A DNA stretch of 64,000 nucleotides from Oerskovia douganii (GCF_015142735.1 NZ_JACSPN010000002.1:124001-188000); one strand, 5' to 3'; shown: positions 8,410 to 17,751, counted from the first letter of the stretch. The notes: generated by a model from the sequence alone, not told the origin. Numbers and translations: made by a program.

Positions 8410-10737
8410 TCAGTCCTGCTCCCCGTCGGGCGCGGTCTCGCCGCCGCCGTTCCCGCCGCCGTTGTTTCCACCGCCGCCGTTGCCGTTGCCGTTGTTGCCG
8501 CCGCCGTTGTCGTTGCCACCGCCGCCGTTGTTGCCGCCGCCGTTGTTGCCGCCGCCGTTCTCGCTGTCGCTCGGCGGCTTGGTCGGGGTCGGCGCCTGGA
8601 CCGGCCCGAGCATCTTGGGGTCGGGCTCGGGGAATGCCTGGGCGGGGGTGCCCGCGAGGACGGTGTTCATGTAGTCGCGCCACGTGGGGGCGGCGAGGTC
8701 CGAGCCGAACCACCAGTTCTTGCCGACGCCGTTGATGACGAAGCGCCCGTTACCGCTGTTGCGCATCTCGACGGCCTTCTCGGCGTTGCCGATCCAGACG
8801 GCCGTCGACACCTGGGGGGTGTAACCCACGAACCACGTGTGGGTGTTGAGCTGGGCCGTGCCGGTCTTCCCGGCGCTGGGGCGGCCGTCGAGCTGCGAGC
8901 TCACGCCCGATCCCTTGGTCATGACCTGCTGGAGCGCGTAGGTCACGGTGTTGGCCACCGCGGGGTCCAGGGCGTTCGGGTTGCAGTTCGCCGAGGGGAC
9001 CTCGAGCTCCTTGCCGTTCGCGTCCACGATCCGGGTGATCGCGACGGGGTCGCAGTACGTGCCGCCGCTCGCGAACGTCGCGTACGCCGCGGCCATCTGC
9101 AGCGGAGAGGTCTCCTGGGTCCCGATGACCATCGAGGGCCGCATCTGGACGCCGTTGGCCTGGTCGGCGGTGACCGCCGGCTTGAACCCGATGGACTCGG
9201 CCGTCGACTTGATGTCGCACAGGCGCAGCTCGGACTCCATGGCCACGTAGGCGGTGTTGAGCGAGTTGTACGTCGCCCGCAGGACCGAGACGTTGCCCTG
9301 GTCGGTCCGGCCGTCCGAGTTGCTGGGGCTCCACGGCTTGGGCTCGTTGCGGACCGTTCCGCCGCACCAGTCGAAGTCCTTGTTGTGCCAGCCACGCTTG
9401 TTCGCGCTCACGGTCTCGTTGAGCGTGTGGCCGGACCGCAGCCACTCCGCGAGCAGGAACGGCTTCCAGGTCGAGCCGGGGGAGAAGCCCCTGGACGAGC
9501 CGTGCGCCTGGTCGGCGCTGTAGTTCTGCGCCGTCGTCCCCGGCTCGGGCTCGAACGCGGCGTCGTAGGGACGGTTCTGGGCCATCGCGAGGATGTTCCC
9601 GGTGCCGGGCTCGATCGAGACGATCGCGTCCTCGACGCCGGACGAGTCGTCGGTCGGCACCGCGGCGAGCGCGCTCGCCTCAGCGGCGGCCTGCATCGCG
9701 GGGTCGAGCGTCGTGGTGATGTCGAGGCCGCCGCGGTACAGCATCGCCTCGCGCTCGTCCTCGGTCTCCCCGAAGATCGGGTTGGAGAGGATGACCTTGG
9801 TCACGTAGTCGCAGAAGAAGGCTGCGCCCTGGGCGGCCTGGCAGCCGACCCGCACGGGCACGACGTTGAGCGTGTCGGTGACGGAGGTCGCCACGGCCGC
9901 GTCATGGTCCGCCTGCGTGATGTACCCCTGCTCGAGCATGTCGCCCAGCACCTGGTTGCGGCGCTTCTCGGCCTTCTCCGGGTTGGCCACGGGGTCGTAC
10001 TTGCTCGGCGCGTTGGTCACGCCCGCGATGGTCGCGGCCTCGACGATCTCGAGCTCGGACGCGCTCTTGCCGAAGTAGTGCCGTGCGGCGGTCTCCACGC
10101 CGTAGACCTTGATGCCGAACTGCGCGATGTTGAGGTAGCCCTGGAGGATCTCGTCCTTGGTCATGCGCTTCTCGAGCGAGATCGCGAGCTTGGCCTCGCG
10201 GGCCTTGCGCTCGATCGTGTCGTCCTTGACGGCGTCGGCGGCGATGGGGTCGCCCTCGCGCACGGCCTTCTCGATCAGGACGTTCTTGACGTACTGCTGG
10301 GTGAGGCTGGAACCACCCTGCTTGGCACCGCCGGAGGCGTTGTTGAGCGCGGCCCGGAGCGTGCCCATGGTGTCGATCCCGCCGTGCTCGTAGAAGCGGC
10401 GGTCCTCGATCGCGACGACCGCGTTCTTCATGTGCTCCGAGACCTGGTCGAGGGGGACCACGATGCGGTTCTCGACGTAGAAGGTCGCGAGCTGTGTGAC
10501 GGCGTCCTTGGCGTAGACCCGGGACTGCTCCGACAGGGGGCCGGGCTCGAGCTCGTCGGGCAGCTCGTCGAAGATCTGGACGCTGCTGTCCGTGAGCTGG
10601 CTGGCGCCCGCGGCGACGGGGATCAGCAGGCCCGCGCCGAGCACGCCGCCGACTCCGGAGACGAGGACGAACGCCAGCAGCAGGGCGATGAGCTGATAGG
10701 CGTTGACTTGTCGACGGGGACGCGCAGGGGAAGCCAT
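8410..10737 (-). CDS. Class A penicillin-binding protein (transglycosylase/transpeptidase)
   Basis: A 775-residue bifunctional peptidoglycan synthase. One membrane span (about residues 14-45) is followed by a GT51 glycosyltransferase domain with EDRRFYEHGGID (catalytic Glu111) and GGSSLTQQYVKN, then a penicillin-binding transpeptidase domain with the active serine Ser422 in SPGSTWKP and the KTGTAQ box. The last 45 residues are almost only Gly and Asn (repeats of GGGNN), encoded by a GTT/GCC-rich tract at about 8440-8560, then an acidic tail. Such low-complexity tails are usual for actinobacterial PonA-type proteins. The metallophosphoesterase follows closely. Confidence 0.93.
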   Translation of the reverse strand: MASPARPRRQVNAYQLIALLLAFVLVSGVGGVLGAGLLIPVAAGASQLTDSSVQIFDELPDELEPGPLSEQSRVYAKDAVTQLATFYVENRIVVPLDQVSEHMKNAVVAIEDRRFYEHGGIDTMGTLRAALNNASGGAKQGGSSLTQQYVKNVLIEKAVREGDPIAADAVKDDTIERKAREAKLAISLEKRMTKDEILQGYLNIAQFGIKVYGVETAARHYFGKSASELEIVEAATIAGVTNAPSKYDPVANPEKAEKRRNQVLGDMLEQGYITQADHDAAVATSVTDTLNVVPVRVGCQAAQGAAFFCDYVTKVILSNPIFGETEDEREAMLYRGGLDITTTLDPAMQAAAEASALAAVPTDDSSGVEDAIVSIEPGTGNILAMAQNRPYDAAFEPEPGTTAQNYSADQAHGSSRGFSPGSTWKPFLLAEWLRSGHTLNETVSANKRGWHNKDFDWCGGTVRNEPKPWSPSNSDGRTDQGNVSVLRATYNSLNTAYVAMESELRLCDIKSTAESIGFKPAVTADQANGVQMRPSMVIGTQETSPLQMAAAYATFASGGTYCDPVAITRIVDANGKELEVPSANCNPNALDPAVANTVTYALQQVMTKGSGVSSQLDGRPSAGKTGTAQLNTHTWFVGYTPQVSTAVWIGNAEKAVEMRNSGNGRFVINGVGKNWWFGSDLAAPTWRDYMNTVLAGTPAQAFPEPDPKMLGPVQAPTPTKPPSDSENGGGNNGGGNNGGGGNDNGGGNNGNGNGGGGNNGGGNGGGETAPDGEQD

Positions 10738-10949
10738 GGCGCAAGCCTACGGGAGGCCGCCGACGCCCTTCCGGGAATCGTGGCCCCGGTCGGTGTGCGG
10801 GTTGTGTGAGCATCTGCGGGCCAGGTCGAGGAGCCCGGGAGCCCTGGGAGCGGGCTGGGCGGCGTCTGGGAGCGGCGTCGGCCCGGGGCGTGCCGCGAGG
10901 GACCGGTCAGCCCGTGAACGCGCGCCCGATCGCGACTACGCTCGGGCGC

Positions 10950-11114
10950 ATGGCAACCACCTGGGAGTACGCGACCATCCCCCTCATCATCCACAACACC
11001 AAGGCAGTCCTCGACCAGTGGGGCTCGGACGGCTGGGAGCTCGTCCAGGTCGTCACGGGCCCGGACGGCAACGGCCTCGTGGCCTACCTCAAGCGACCGA
11101 CCGGCGAGAAGTAG
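10950..11114 (+). CDS. DUF4177-type small protein
   Basis: A 54-residue protein, MATTWEYATIPLIIHNTKAV followed by LDQWGSDGWELVQVV, matching the compact DUF4177 fold pattern (WEY...LNxxGxxGWELV). Function is unknown in the family. A TACGCT box at 10937-10942 sits 7 nt before the ATG, so transcription should start at or next to the start codon (leaderless mRNA). Its stop overlaps the start of the RidA-like gene by 1 nt, a pairing often seen in actinobacteria. Confidence 0.85.
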   Translation: MATTWEYATIPLIIHNTKAVLDQWGSDGWELVQVVTGPDGNGLVAYLKRPTGEK

Positions 11115-11602
11115 TGGCCGGCGTCGTCGACGCCCGGCTCGCCGAGCTGGGCATCACGCTGCCCGACGTCGCAGCACCCGTCGCGGCGTACGTCCCGGCG
11201 GTCCGCACGGGGCGGTACGTGTACACCTCGGGCCAGCTCCCGTTCGTGGCCGGCTCGCTCCCGGCGACCGGCAAGGTCGGTGACGGGGAAGGCCTGGTCA
11301 CCCCCGACGCGGCGGCCGGGTACGCCCGGACGAGCGTGCTCAACGCGCTCGCCGCGGTCAGGGCCGTCGTGGGAGACCTCGACCAGGTCGTGCGGGTCGT
11401 CAAGGTCGTCGGGTTCGTGGCGAGCGACCCGTCGTTCACCGGGCAGCCCGCGGTGATCAACGGCGCCAGCACGGTCCTCGGTGAGATCTTCGGCGAGGCG
11501 GGCGTCCACGCGCGCAGCGCGGTCGGGGTCGCGGTCCTCCCGCTCGACTCACCGGTCGAGGTCGAGCTCGTCGTCGAGCTCGCGGACGACGCGGAAGGCT
11601 GA
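11114..11602 (+). CDS. RidA/YjgF-family protein
   Basis: A 162-residue member of the RidA (reactive imine deaminase, formerly L-PSP endoribonuclease) superfamily. The GTG start at 11114 overlaps the TAG of the upstream gene. Features include the [14 protein letters not shown] strand, [22 protein letters not shown] helix and a C-terminal [18 protein letters not shown] strand. Its lid region lacks an obvious canonical arginine of classic RidA, so it belongs to one of the other Rid subfamilies. It is likely a trimeric cytosolic enzyme acting on enamine/imine intermediates. Confidence 0.85.
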   Translation: MAGVVDARLAELGITLPDVAAPVAAYVPAVRTGRYVYTSGQLPFVAGSLPATGKVGDGEGLVTPDAAAGYARTSVLNALAAVRAVVGDLDQVVRVVKVVGFVASDPSFTGQPAVINGASTVLGEIFGEAGVHARSAVGVAVLPLDSPVEVELVVELADDAEG

Positions 11603-11640
11603 GCGGCCGCCCGCACCGTCCGGGCCGCACGCCGTGACGG

Positions 11641-11686
11641 CGAGAGGCCGGTCGCTCGACCCGGAGGGCGGGCAACCGGCCTCTCG
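11641..11686 (+). terminator. Bidirectional stem-loop between the RidA-like and Crp genes
   Basis: CGAGAGGCCGGT (11641-11652) and its complement (11675-11686) form 12-bp perfect arms with a 22-nt loop, between two convergent genes. Confidence 0.65.
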
Positions 11687-11705
11687 GCGGTCCGTGGGCC
11701 GGAGC

Positions 11706-12383
11706 TCAGCGCGCGCGGCGCTCGAGCCGGTCGACGTCGAGGAGCACGACCGCGCGGCCCTCGCGCCGCACCCACCCGCGGGTGGCGAAGTCGGCAAGGG
11801 CCTTGTTGACCGTCTCGCGCGAGGCGCCGACGAGCTGGGCGAGCTCTTCCTGCGTGAGGTCGTGGGCGACGCGCACGCCTTCCTCGGTCTCCTCGCCGAA
11901 GCGGGTCGACAGGTCGAGGAGCGCCTTGGCCACACGGCCCGGGACGTCGGAGAACACGAGGTCCGCGAGCGTCTCGTTGGTGCGGCGCAGCCGGCGGGCG
12001 AGAGCGTTGAGCAGGTGCTTCGCGACGCTGGGGTGCTTCTCGATCCACTCGATGAGCTGCTCGTGGCGCAGCTCGTAGAGGAGCGCGTCGGACACCGAGC
12101 TGGCCGTGGCCGTGCGGGGGCCCGGGTCGAAGAGCGAGAGCTCACCGAACATCTCGCCGGGCCCGAGGATGGACAGGAGGTTCTCCCGGCCGTCGTTCGA
12201 GCGTCGGCCGAGCTTGATCTTGCCCTGCGCGATCACGTACAGCCGGTCACCGGGCTCGCCCTCGCGGAAGAGCACGTCTCCACGGGTGAGCTCGATCTGC
12301 TGCATCGAGTCGAACAGCGTCCGGGTCTCTTCGCGGTCCATGGTGGCGAAGAGGGGGGCCGAGAGCACTACGTCGTCGTCCAC
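11706..12383 (-). CDS. glxR: Crp/FNR-family global regulator (GlxR type)
   Basis: A 225-residue cyclic-nucleotide-type regulator. The GTG at 12383 is chosen because the mature family N-terminus ([19 protein letters not shown]) begins there and GAAGGA lies 6-8 nt upstream; the longer frame to 12476 lacks support. Residues of the cNMP pocket ([19 protein letters not shown]) are followed by a dimer helix and a Crp helix-turn-helix ([20 protein letters not shown]). In actinobacteria this regulator senses cAMP and controls carbon and respiratory genes. Its position beside nth matches the conserved crp-nth neighbourhood of mycobacteria and relatives. Confidence 0.92.
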   Translation of the reverse strand: MDDDVVLSAPLFATMDREETRTLFDSMQQIELTRGDVLFREGEPGDRLYVIAQGKIKLGRRSNDGRENLLSILGPGEMFGELSLFDPGPRTATASSVSDALLYELRHEQLIEWIEKHPSVAKHLLNALARRLRRTNETLADLVFSDVPGRVAKALLDLSTRFGEETEEGVRVAHDLTQEELAQLVGASRETVNKALADFATRGWVRREGRAVVLLDVDRLERRAR

Positions 12384-12578
12384 GCGATGTCCTTCGAGGT
12401 TGAGCGGACTTTCCCGGCATGTGCCCGTCTGCATCGGCGGAGGTTCGAGCGAACCGGTACTCGTGATTCCTCCCACAAGTCTGCCTCATGCGCGCAACTC
12501 GGGTCGCCACCTGTCCTGGGCGGCCTGCAAGAATTCCGTGGGAGAGGTGTGTGGGTGGGGCCGAGTAGGCTGCCGAAC

Positions 12579-13310
12579 GTGACCACTTCGGGCGGTACCT
12601 CGAGTCCTGCACCACTGCTGCACGCCGAGTCACGGCTCGCCCTGGTGCGCCGCGCACGCCGCACCAACCGCGAGCTGGCCCAGACCTACCCGGACGCCCG
12701 GTGCGAGCTGGACTTCACCACGCCGCTCGAGCTGCTGGTCGCGACCGTCCTGTCCGCCCAGACCACGGACAAGCGCGTCAACATGACCACCCCGGAGCTG
12801 TTCTCGCGCTACCCGGACGCCGCGGCGTACGCGGCGGCGGACCGCGAGGACCTCGAGGACATCCTGCGTCCCACGGGGTTCTTCCGGGCCAAGGCCCAGG
12901 CCCTGATCGGGATCGGCCAGGCGCTCGTCGAGCGCTACGACGGTCAGGTCCCGCGCAGGCTCGACGACCTCGTGACGCTGCCCGGGGTCGGCCGCAAGAC
13001 CGCGAACGTGGTCCTGGGAGACGCCTTCGGCGTCCCCGGCCTGACGGTCGACACCCACTTCGGACGCCTCGTGCGCCGGCTCGGCTGGACCACGGAGGAG
13101 GACCCGGTCAAGGTCGAGACGGAGGTGGGCGAGCTCATCGAGAAGCGCGAGTGGACCATGCTCTCGCACCGCCTGATCTTCCACGGGCGCCGGGTCTGCT
13201 TCGCGCGCAAGCCCGCGTGCGGCGCGTGCACCGTGTCCCACCTGTGCCCGTCGTTCGGGATCGGGGAGACGGACCCGGCCGTCGCGGCCACCCTGGTCAA
13301 GACCGACTGA
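12579..13310 (+). CDS. nth: Endonuclease III (DNA glycosylase/AP lyase)
   Basis: A 243-residue base-excision repair enzyme removing oxidised pyrimidines. It carries the helix-hairpin-helix [13 protein letters not shown] with catalytic Lys140, catalytic Asp158 in TVDTHFGR, and a C-terminal [4Fe-4S] cluster ligated by Cys207, Cys214, Cys217 and Cys223. The GTG start follows a TAGGCT -10 box (12566-12571) by 7 nt, indicating a leaderless transcript. It is divergent from the GlxR-like gene, a conserved actinobacterial arrangement. Confidence 0.96.
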   Translation: MTTSGGTSSPAPLLHAESRLALVRRARRTNRELAQTYPDARCELDFTTPLELLVATVLSAQTTDKRVNMTTPELFSRYPDAAAYAAADREDLEDILRPTGFFRAKAQALIGIGQALVERYDGQVPRRLDDLVTLPGVGRKTANVVLGDAFGVPGLTVDTHFGRLVRRLGWTTEEDPVKVETEVGELIEKREWTMLSHRLIFHGRRVCFARKPACGACTVSHLCPSFGIGETDPAVAATLVKTD

Positions 13311-13312
13311 CC

Positions 13313-13339
13313 GGCCGCGGGATCGCGCGGCCCGCGGCC
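13313..13339 (+). terminator. Stem-loop after nth
   Basis: GGCCGCGG (13313-13320) pairs with CCGCGGCC (13332-13339) over an 11-nt loop, directly after the nth stop and before the convergent hydrolase gene. Confidence 0.55.
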
Positions 13340-13355
13340 ACCGAGGGCGCCCGAC

Positions 13356-14288
13356 TCAGCCCTTCGTGGTCGGCAACCACTCCAGCAGGAGCCGCGTGAC
13401 GTCGTCGGGCGCCTCCTCCGGGAGGAAGTGCCCCACCCCGTCGAGGACCTCGAAGCGCAACGAGCGCGAGACGGCTGCCGCGTCCGCGTCGGTGAGGTCG
13501 CGACGCAGGAACCCGTCGTCCCCGCCGTGGACCTGGAGCGTCGGGACGCTGATCGGCCGGCGCAGCGCGCTGCGGAAGCGGCGCCCGTCGGGCCGGGGCG
13601 TGGAGCGCACGGACCAGCGGATGGCCTCCATCGCGGAGTGCGCAGCGAACGGGATGCGCATCACGGCCCGGTAGGTGTCCACGACGTCGGGCGCGAACGG
13701 TGTCGCGGCCCCGTCCGCGAGGACACGCCCGACGAGGTCGTCCCGCGTCAGGGCGCGCTCGGGGAGCGTCGGGAGCTGGGCGAACGCGAGGTGCCGCTGC
13801 GCGACCGGCGTGAGCAGCCGGCGACCCGACGCGTGCACGTGCGCCGGGTGCGGCGCGGCGAACGCCGCGACCCCCGCGGTCACCGCGGGCTGCAGCGCGG
13901 CCATGGCCCACGCGAGCCCACCGCCGGTCCCGTGCCCCACGACGACGGCGCGGTCCGCACCGAGCGAACGGACCACGCCCGCGATGTCGCGCGTGCGCGT
14001 CGGGGCGTCGTAGCCGATGGGCGGCTTGTCGGAGGCCCCCGTGCCGCGCAGGTCCATGGCCGCGACGCGGTAGCCCGCGTCGGCCAGGGCCTCGAGCTGG
14101 TGCCGCCACGCCCACCAGAACTGGGGGAACGAGTGCAGTAGGAGCACGAGCGGGGCGTGCGAGCCGCCGCCCCGCGGGTCGGGTCCGGCCAGCGCGAGGT
14201 GGAAGCGGGCGCCGTTGGCCGGCACGAACTCGTGCCGCCAGGGGCCGTCGACGAGGGCTGCGGAGAAATCGCTCGAGTCGGTCGTCAC
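13356..14288 (-). CDS. Alpha/beta-hydrolase-fold protein, epoxide-hydrolase-like, nucleophile replaced
   Basis: A 310-residue alpha/beta-hydrolase-fold protein. It has the oxyanion [13 protein letters not shown] and [11 protein letters not shown] segments of epoxide hydrolases/dehalogenases and a late [10 protein letters not shown] with the catalytic-type His. The nucleophile elbow reads VVGHGTGGG, so the position normally Asp or Ser is Gly. This suggests loss of classical hydrolysis, or a different mechanism. The GTG start overlaps the TGA of glnR by 4 nt, so it is translated from the glnR transcript. An epoxide hydrolase near nth/crp is also known in mycobacteria (ephE region). Confidence 0.87.
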   Translation of the reverse strand: MTTDSSDFSAALVDGPWRHEFVPANGARFHLALAGPDPRGGGSHAPLVLLLHSFPQFWWAWRHQLEALADAGYRVAAMDLRGTGASDKPPIGYDAPTRTRDIAGVVRSLGADRAVVVGHGTGGGLAWAMAALQPAVTAGVAAFAAPHPAHVHASGRRLLTPVAQRHLAFAQLPTLPERALTRDDLVGRVLADGAATPFAPDVVDTYRAVMRIPFAAHSAMEAIRWSVRSTPRPDGRRFRSALRRPISVPTLQVHGGDDGFLRRDLTDADAAAVSRSLRFEVLDGVGHFLPEEAPDDVTRLLLEWLPTTKG

Positions 14289-15079
14289 CCGGACGAACCT
14301 ACCTGCTCGCTCGAGTCGGTGGGCGCGGTCGCCTCCGTGCCCTGGGCGCGGTCGGCCCCGTCACCCCCGGGAGCGTCGACCTCGGCAGGGGCCGCGGACC
14401 GGCGGTCCTTGGGCGGGTCGAACCGGTAGCCGACGTTGCGCACGGTGCCGATGAGCTGCTCGTGCTCGGGCCCCAGCTTGGCGCGCAGGCGCCGCACGTG
14501 GACGTCGACCGTACGCGTGCCCCCGTAGTAGTCGTAGCCCCAGACCTCCTGCAGGAGCTGGGCGCGCGTGAAGACCCGCCCGGGGTGCTGCACCAGGTAC
14601 TTGAGGAGCTCGAACTCCTTGTACGTCAGGTCCAGAGGACGCCCGCGCAGCCGGGCCGTGTAGCCGCCCGCGTCGATCGCGAGCTCGCCCGCGGAGATCT
14701 CCTGCGGGGCCTCCTCCGCCCGGCCGTGCGCCGACCGCTCGATCACGAGCCGCAGCCGGGCCTCGACCTCGGCCGGGCCGGCGTGCTCGAGCAGCAGGTC
14801 CGCAGCCCCCCACTCGGCGGTGACGACCGTCAGGCCGCCCTCGGTCAGCACGAGCACCAGGGGCACGGTCAGCCCGGTGGCATGGAGCAGGCGACAGGTC
14901 GTGCGCGCGGCAGCGAGGTCGCGCCGGGCGTCGAGCAGGACGACGTCCGAGTCGGGCGCGTCGACGAGCGCCGACGGTTCCATGGGCAGCACCCGCAAGC
15001 GGTGCGACAGCAGTCCCAGCGCAGGCAGGATGTCGACGGACCCACCTGTCGCCGGTGTCAGGATCAACAGCTCTGCCAC
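14285..15079 (-). CDS. glnR: GlnR, global nitrogen response regulator
   Basis: A 264-residue orphan OmpR-type regulator. The atypical receiver starts [13 protein letters not shown], has [20 protein letters not shown] around the sole conserved receiver Asp, and lacks the usual acidic phosphorylation pocket, as known for GlnR. The DNA-binding winged helix contains [19 protein letters not shown] and [15 protein letters not shown] hydrophilic tail of about 45 residues follows. GlnR activates or represses glutamine synthetase, ammonium and nitrate genes. The GTG has GGAGGAGG 8 nt upstream and a clear promoter further up. Confidence 0.93.
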   Translation of the reverse strand: MAELLILTPATGGSVDILPALGLLSHRLRVLPMEPSALVDAPDSDVVLLDARRDLAAARTTCRLLHATGLTVPLVLVLTEGGLTVVTAEWGAADLLLEHAGPAEVEARLRLVIERSAHGRAEEAPQEISAGELAIDAGGYTARLRGRPLDLTYKEFELLKYLVQHPGRVFTRAQLLQEVWGYDYYGGTRTVDVHVRRLRAKLGPEHEQLIGTVRNVGYRFDPPKDRRSAAPAEVDAPGGDGADRAQGTEATAPTDSSEQVGSSG

Positions 15080-15120
15080 CGACGCACCTCCTCCCAGTGA
15101 CCCCCGAGGAGGCCGGAATC

Positions 15121-15149
15121 ATTACCGTAGCGCGTTGAACAGGGGTCAA
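15121..15149 (-). promoter_or_regulatory. glnR promoter
   Basis: On the minus strand TTGACC (15149-15144) and GGTAAT (15126-15121) are separated by exactly 17 nt, about 40 nt upstream of the glnR start. This is a good sigma-A type promoter. Confidence 0.6.
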
Positions 15150-15173
15150 CGGGGTGACCAGGGCCTTTGCGCT

Positions 15174-15189
15174 GTTACAACCTTGTTTC
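15174..15189 (-). promoter_or_regulatory. Candidate GlnR-binding site
   Basis: GTTAC-N6-GTTTC on the plus strand (GAAAC-N6-GTAAC on the minus strand) matches the two half-site types and the 6-nt spacing of GlnR boxes, though only in the b-to-a order of the tandem site. It lies 25 nt upstream of the glnR -35 box and upstream of the divergent membrane gene, suggesting autoregulation. Confidence 0.35.
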
Positions 15190-15298
15190 GTGTTGGGCGT
15201 GCCGTGTCATCTGGGAGACTCGTGTTCGTGCTCAGCCTTCCCGGACCCGGTCTCGTCCTCGTCCTCCCGCAGCTCGCGCCGTCGGGGGAGTGTGCCTA

Positions 15299-16033
15299 GT
15301 GGGCCTCTCCTCGCGTGCCGTCGCCACGTCCGTGGTGGCCGTCGCCGTCGCCGCCGCCGCATTCTTCGGACATCTCCCCCTCACGATCGCGGCCGCCGCG
15401 CTCGCCATCCTGATCGCGGTCGGCTGGCCCGCGCTCCTGGGGCAGCCCGCACCGGGCGGGTCCGGGCTGGTGATCGGCCTGACCGGGGTCGGGGCGGTCG
15501 GGGCCGTCGCCGCGACCGAGGGGGAGCCCTCGCTGCGCAACCTGCCGCTCGTCCTCGCGATGGGCATCGTGCTGGCGTTCGTCGCCGAGATGCTGCGGCG
15601 CGACGGGCGTCCCCGGCTCGTCGAGTCCCTGCTGGGCACCGTGAGCGGGCTCGTCGTGGCGGTGTCGGCCGCGGGCTGGATCGCGGCCGACCGCTCCGAC
15701 GCCGGGGTGGCCCTCGTCGTGACGTGCGCCGCGGCGCTCGCGGTCGCCTCGGCGGTCTCGGCGCTCCCGCTCGCCGGCTGGTGGAGCTCGATCCTGACGG
15801 TCGTCGCCGCGGCGGCGGCAGGCGGCGGGCTCGGCGTCCTGCTGCCCGACGTCGAGATCGGCAACGGGCTCTGGACGGGGGTGGTCTCGGGGATGCTGGT
15901 CGCGGGACTGCGCGCGCTGTTCGACCAGCTGCCGGCCCTCGAGCGCAGGCAGGCGGCGCTTGCTGCGATAGTGCTGCCCGTGACGGTCGGGGGGATCCTG
16001 GTCTTCGTGGTGGGGCGCGTGGTCGTGGGCTGA
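15299..16033 (+). CDS. Multi-span membrane protein, function unknown
   Basis: A polytopic inner-membrane protein of about 244 residues starting at GTG 15299 (GGGGGAG about 9 nt upstream); GTG 15290 is also possible. Roughly seven hydrophobic segments are seen, from SSRAVATSVVAVAVAAAAFF to the C-terminal VLPVTVGGILVFVVGRVVV, with a short charged loop EMLRRDGRPRL. I recognise no catalytic motif. It lies divergent from glnR and just upstream of a membrane thioredoxin, an arrangement that may reflect a small envelope redox operon. Confidence 0.75.
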   Translation: MGLSSRAVATSVVAVAVAAAAFFGHLPLTIAAAALAILIAVGWPALLGQPAPGGSGLVIGLTGVGAVGAVAATEGEPSLRNLPLVLAMGIVLAFVAEMLRRDGRPRLVESLLGTVSGLVVAVSAAGWIAADRSDAGVALVVTCAAALAVASAVSALPLAGWWSSILTVVAAAAAGGGLGVLLPDVEIGNGLWTGVVSGMLVAGLRALFDQLPALERRQAALAAIVLPVTVGGILVFVVGRVVVG

Positions 16034-16096
16034 GCCGCCCGCACCCGCCGTGGGGCGGTTCCCGCCGCGGAGCCGTACGGAGGAGAGGTCGAGGCA

Positions 16097-16528
16097 ATGG
16101 TCTGGCGCATCGTGGTCCTGGTCGTGCTGCTCGCCGCGAGCGTGGTGCTCGGGGTCTGGTGGCAGCGCCGGCAGGGCGTGGTCCGGGCAGGCCGCCCGGT
16201 CGCCGAGGAGGCTGCGGTCGACTGGACCGCGCGGGGGATCGTGCTGGGTGAGCACCGGACGTTCGTGCAGTTCTCGAGCGAGTTCTGCTCGCCCTGCCGG
16301 CACACGGCGCGCGTGCTCGACGACGTCGTCGCTGCCCGCGCCGACGTGACGCATCGCGAGATGGACGTCGACGAGCACCACGATCTCGTGCGAACCTTCG
16401 GCATACTGCGCACTCCGACGGTCCTCGTCCTGGACCCGTCCGGTCGCGAGGTCGCTCGGATGAGCGGCAGCGTGAGCCGGGCCCAGGCGGTCGAGGCGCT
16501 CGACGTCCCTGCCGGGTCCGTCGCCTGA
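16097..16528 (+). CDS. Membrane-anchored thioredoxin-like protein
   Basis: A 143-residue protein with one N-terminal membrane span (residues 3-22) and a thioredoxin fold outside it. The redox motif is CSPC (Cys64, Cys67) in SSEFCSPCRHTARVL, followed by the cis-Pro strand GILRTPTVLVLDPSGREV. It should act as a thiol-disulfide oxidoreductase at the outer face of the membrane. GGAGGAG precedes the ATG. The DUF4395 gene follows after 40 bp, a common pairing. Confidence 0.9.
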   Translation: MVWRIVVLVVLLAASVVLGVWWQRRQGVVRAGRPVAEEAAVDWTARGIVLGEHRTFVQFSSEFCSPCRHTARVLDDVVAARADVTHREMDVDEHHDLVRTFGILRTPTVLVLDPSGREVARMSGSVSRAQAVEALDVPAGSVA

Positions 16529-16568
16529 AACCGCTCGCCCTCCCGGGCGGGCCGACCGAGGAGCCGCC

Positions 16569-17027
16569 ATGTCGCACGATCCGCACCCCACGAGCACGGC
16601 CCGGGGCATCGACCCGCGCGGGCCCCGGGTCGGCGCCGGGATCACGGCCCTGCTGCTCGCCGTGACGCTCCTCCTCGGGGCGTCCCAGGCCGGGTTGTGG
16701 GTGCTGACGTTCATCGCGCTGAGCTTCCTGCTGGGGGCGCTCCGCGGCGCCCAGGGCACCTGGCAGGGCTGGGTCTTCAAGACCCTCGTCCAGCGCAGGC
16801 TCGGCCCGACGGCGGAGCGTGAGGACCCGCGGCCGCCTCGCTTCGCGCAAGGGGTCGGGTTCGTCATCACCGGGGTGGGTGTGGTCCTGGGGTTCACGGT
16901 GTCGCTCGTGGCCGTGCCGGTCGCCGCGGGGCTGGCGCTCGTCGCGGCAGTGCTCAACGCGGCGTTCGGGCTGTGCCTGGGCTGCGAGATGTACCTGCTG
17001 ATCCGGCGGTTCGCGCCTGCCCGGTGA
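16569..17027 (+). CDS. DUF4395 membrane protein
   Basis: A 152-residue membrane protein of the DUF4395 family. It begins with a short hydrophilic tail and IDPRGPRVGAGITALLL, and ends with the family hallmark FGLCLGCEMYLLIRR, containing two cysteines in a CxxC arrangement. Four hydrophobic segments are visible. Family members occur beside thioredoxins and sulfurtransferases; here it follows a membrane thioredoxin, so electron or disulfide transfer across the membrane is plausible but unproven. Confidence 0.88.
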   Translation: MSHDPHPTSTARGIDPRGPRVGAGITALLLAVTLLLGASQAGLWVLTFIALSFLLGALRGAQGTWQGWVFKTLVQRRLGPTAEREDPRPPRFAQGVGFVITGVGVVLGFTVSLVAVPVAAGLALVAAVLNAAFGLCLGCEMYLLIRRFAPAR

Positions 17028-17055
17028 GGCGCTCCCGCGGGCGTAGGGTCGTGCG

Positions 17056-17727
17056 GTGCCTGCTCAGACCGAGTCCTCGTCCACCGTCCCGCCGAGGATC
17101 AAGAGGCTGCGCGCCGGGGTCCGGTCGCCGGGCGACGCCACGGAGGTCGGCGCGGAGGACCGGCGCCACGACGAGCGGTTCGAGGGCGGGGACCTCTCGC
17201 ACGTCGACCTGTCGGACGTGACGTTCGAGCGCTGCGACCTCGTCGGGATCTCGTTGCACCAGGCCGACCTGCGGGCGGCGACGTTCAGCGAGTCGCGGCT
17301 CGAGCGGGTCGACGCTCCCGTCCTGAGCGCCCCGCGCTCGGTGTGGCACGACGTGGTCGTGGCCGGGTCGCGGATCGGTTCCGCCGAGCTCTACGAGGCG
17401 GGGTGGCGGTCGGTCGAGCTGGTCGACTGCAAGCTCGGCTACGTGAACCTCCGCGGAGCGACCATCCGTGACGTGCGGTTCACGCGGTGCAGCATCGAGG
17501 AGCTCGACCTGACGAACGCGCAGGCCACGCGTGTCGCGTTCGAGGAGACGTCGGTCGACCACCTGGTGCTGGCGAGCGCTCGCCTCGCGCACACGGACCT
17601 GCGGGGGGCGGCGCTGCGGCGGGTCACGAACCTCGGCGGGCTCGCGGGGGCGACGCTGAGCACGGCTCAGGTCGTCGAGCTCGCGCCCCTCTTCGCGGCC
17701 GGGCTCGGCCTGCGGGTCGAGGACTGA
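17056..17727 (+). CDS. Pentapeptide-repeat protein
   Basis: A 223-residue protein with pentapeptide repeats through most of its length, for example DLSHVDLSDVTFERCDLVG, LRAAT and LTNAQATRVAFEETS, which form a right-handed quadrilateral beta-helix. A short charged N-terminus precedes them. The GTG at 17056 follows TAGGGT (17044-17049) by 6 nt, a leaderless start. Cytosolic pentapeptide proteins have varied roles; some protect gyrase, but there is nothing here to choose a role. An 18-bp tandem duplication covers its stop codon. Confidence 0.88.
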   Translation: MPAQTESSSTVPPRIKRLRAGVRSPGDATEVGAEDRRHDERFEGGDLSHVDLSDVTFERCDLVGISLHQADLRAATFSESRLERVDAPVLSAPRSVWHDVVVAGSRIGSAELYEAGWRSVELVDCKLGYVNLRGATIRDVRFTRCSIEELDLTNAQATRVAFEETSVDHLVLASARLAHTDLRGAALRRVTNLGGLAGATLSTAQVVELAPLFAAGLGLRVED

Positions 17728-17751
17728 GCGCCCGTCGAGGACCGAGCGCCC
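17716..17751 (+). repeat. 18-bp tandem duplication across a stop codon
   Basis: GTCGAGGACTGAGCGCCC (17716-17733) is repeated at 17734-17751 with a single T to C change that removes the second stop. The first copy contains the end and stop codon of the pentapeptide-repeat gene. Confidence 0.9.

Noticed and set aside
8386-10809. 807-codon plus-strand frame opposite the PBP gene
   Set aside because: The minus strand encodes a full class A PBP with all catalytic motifs. The plus frame has only shadow composition.
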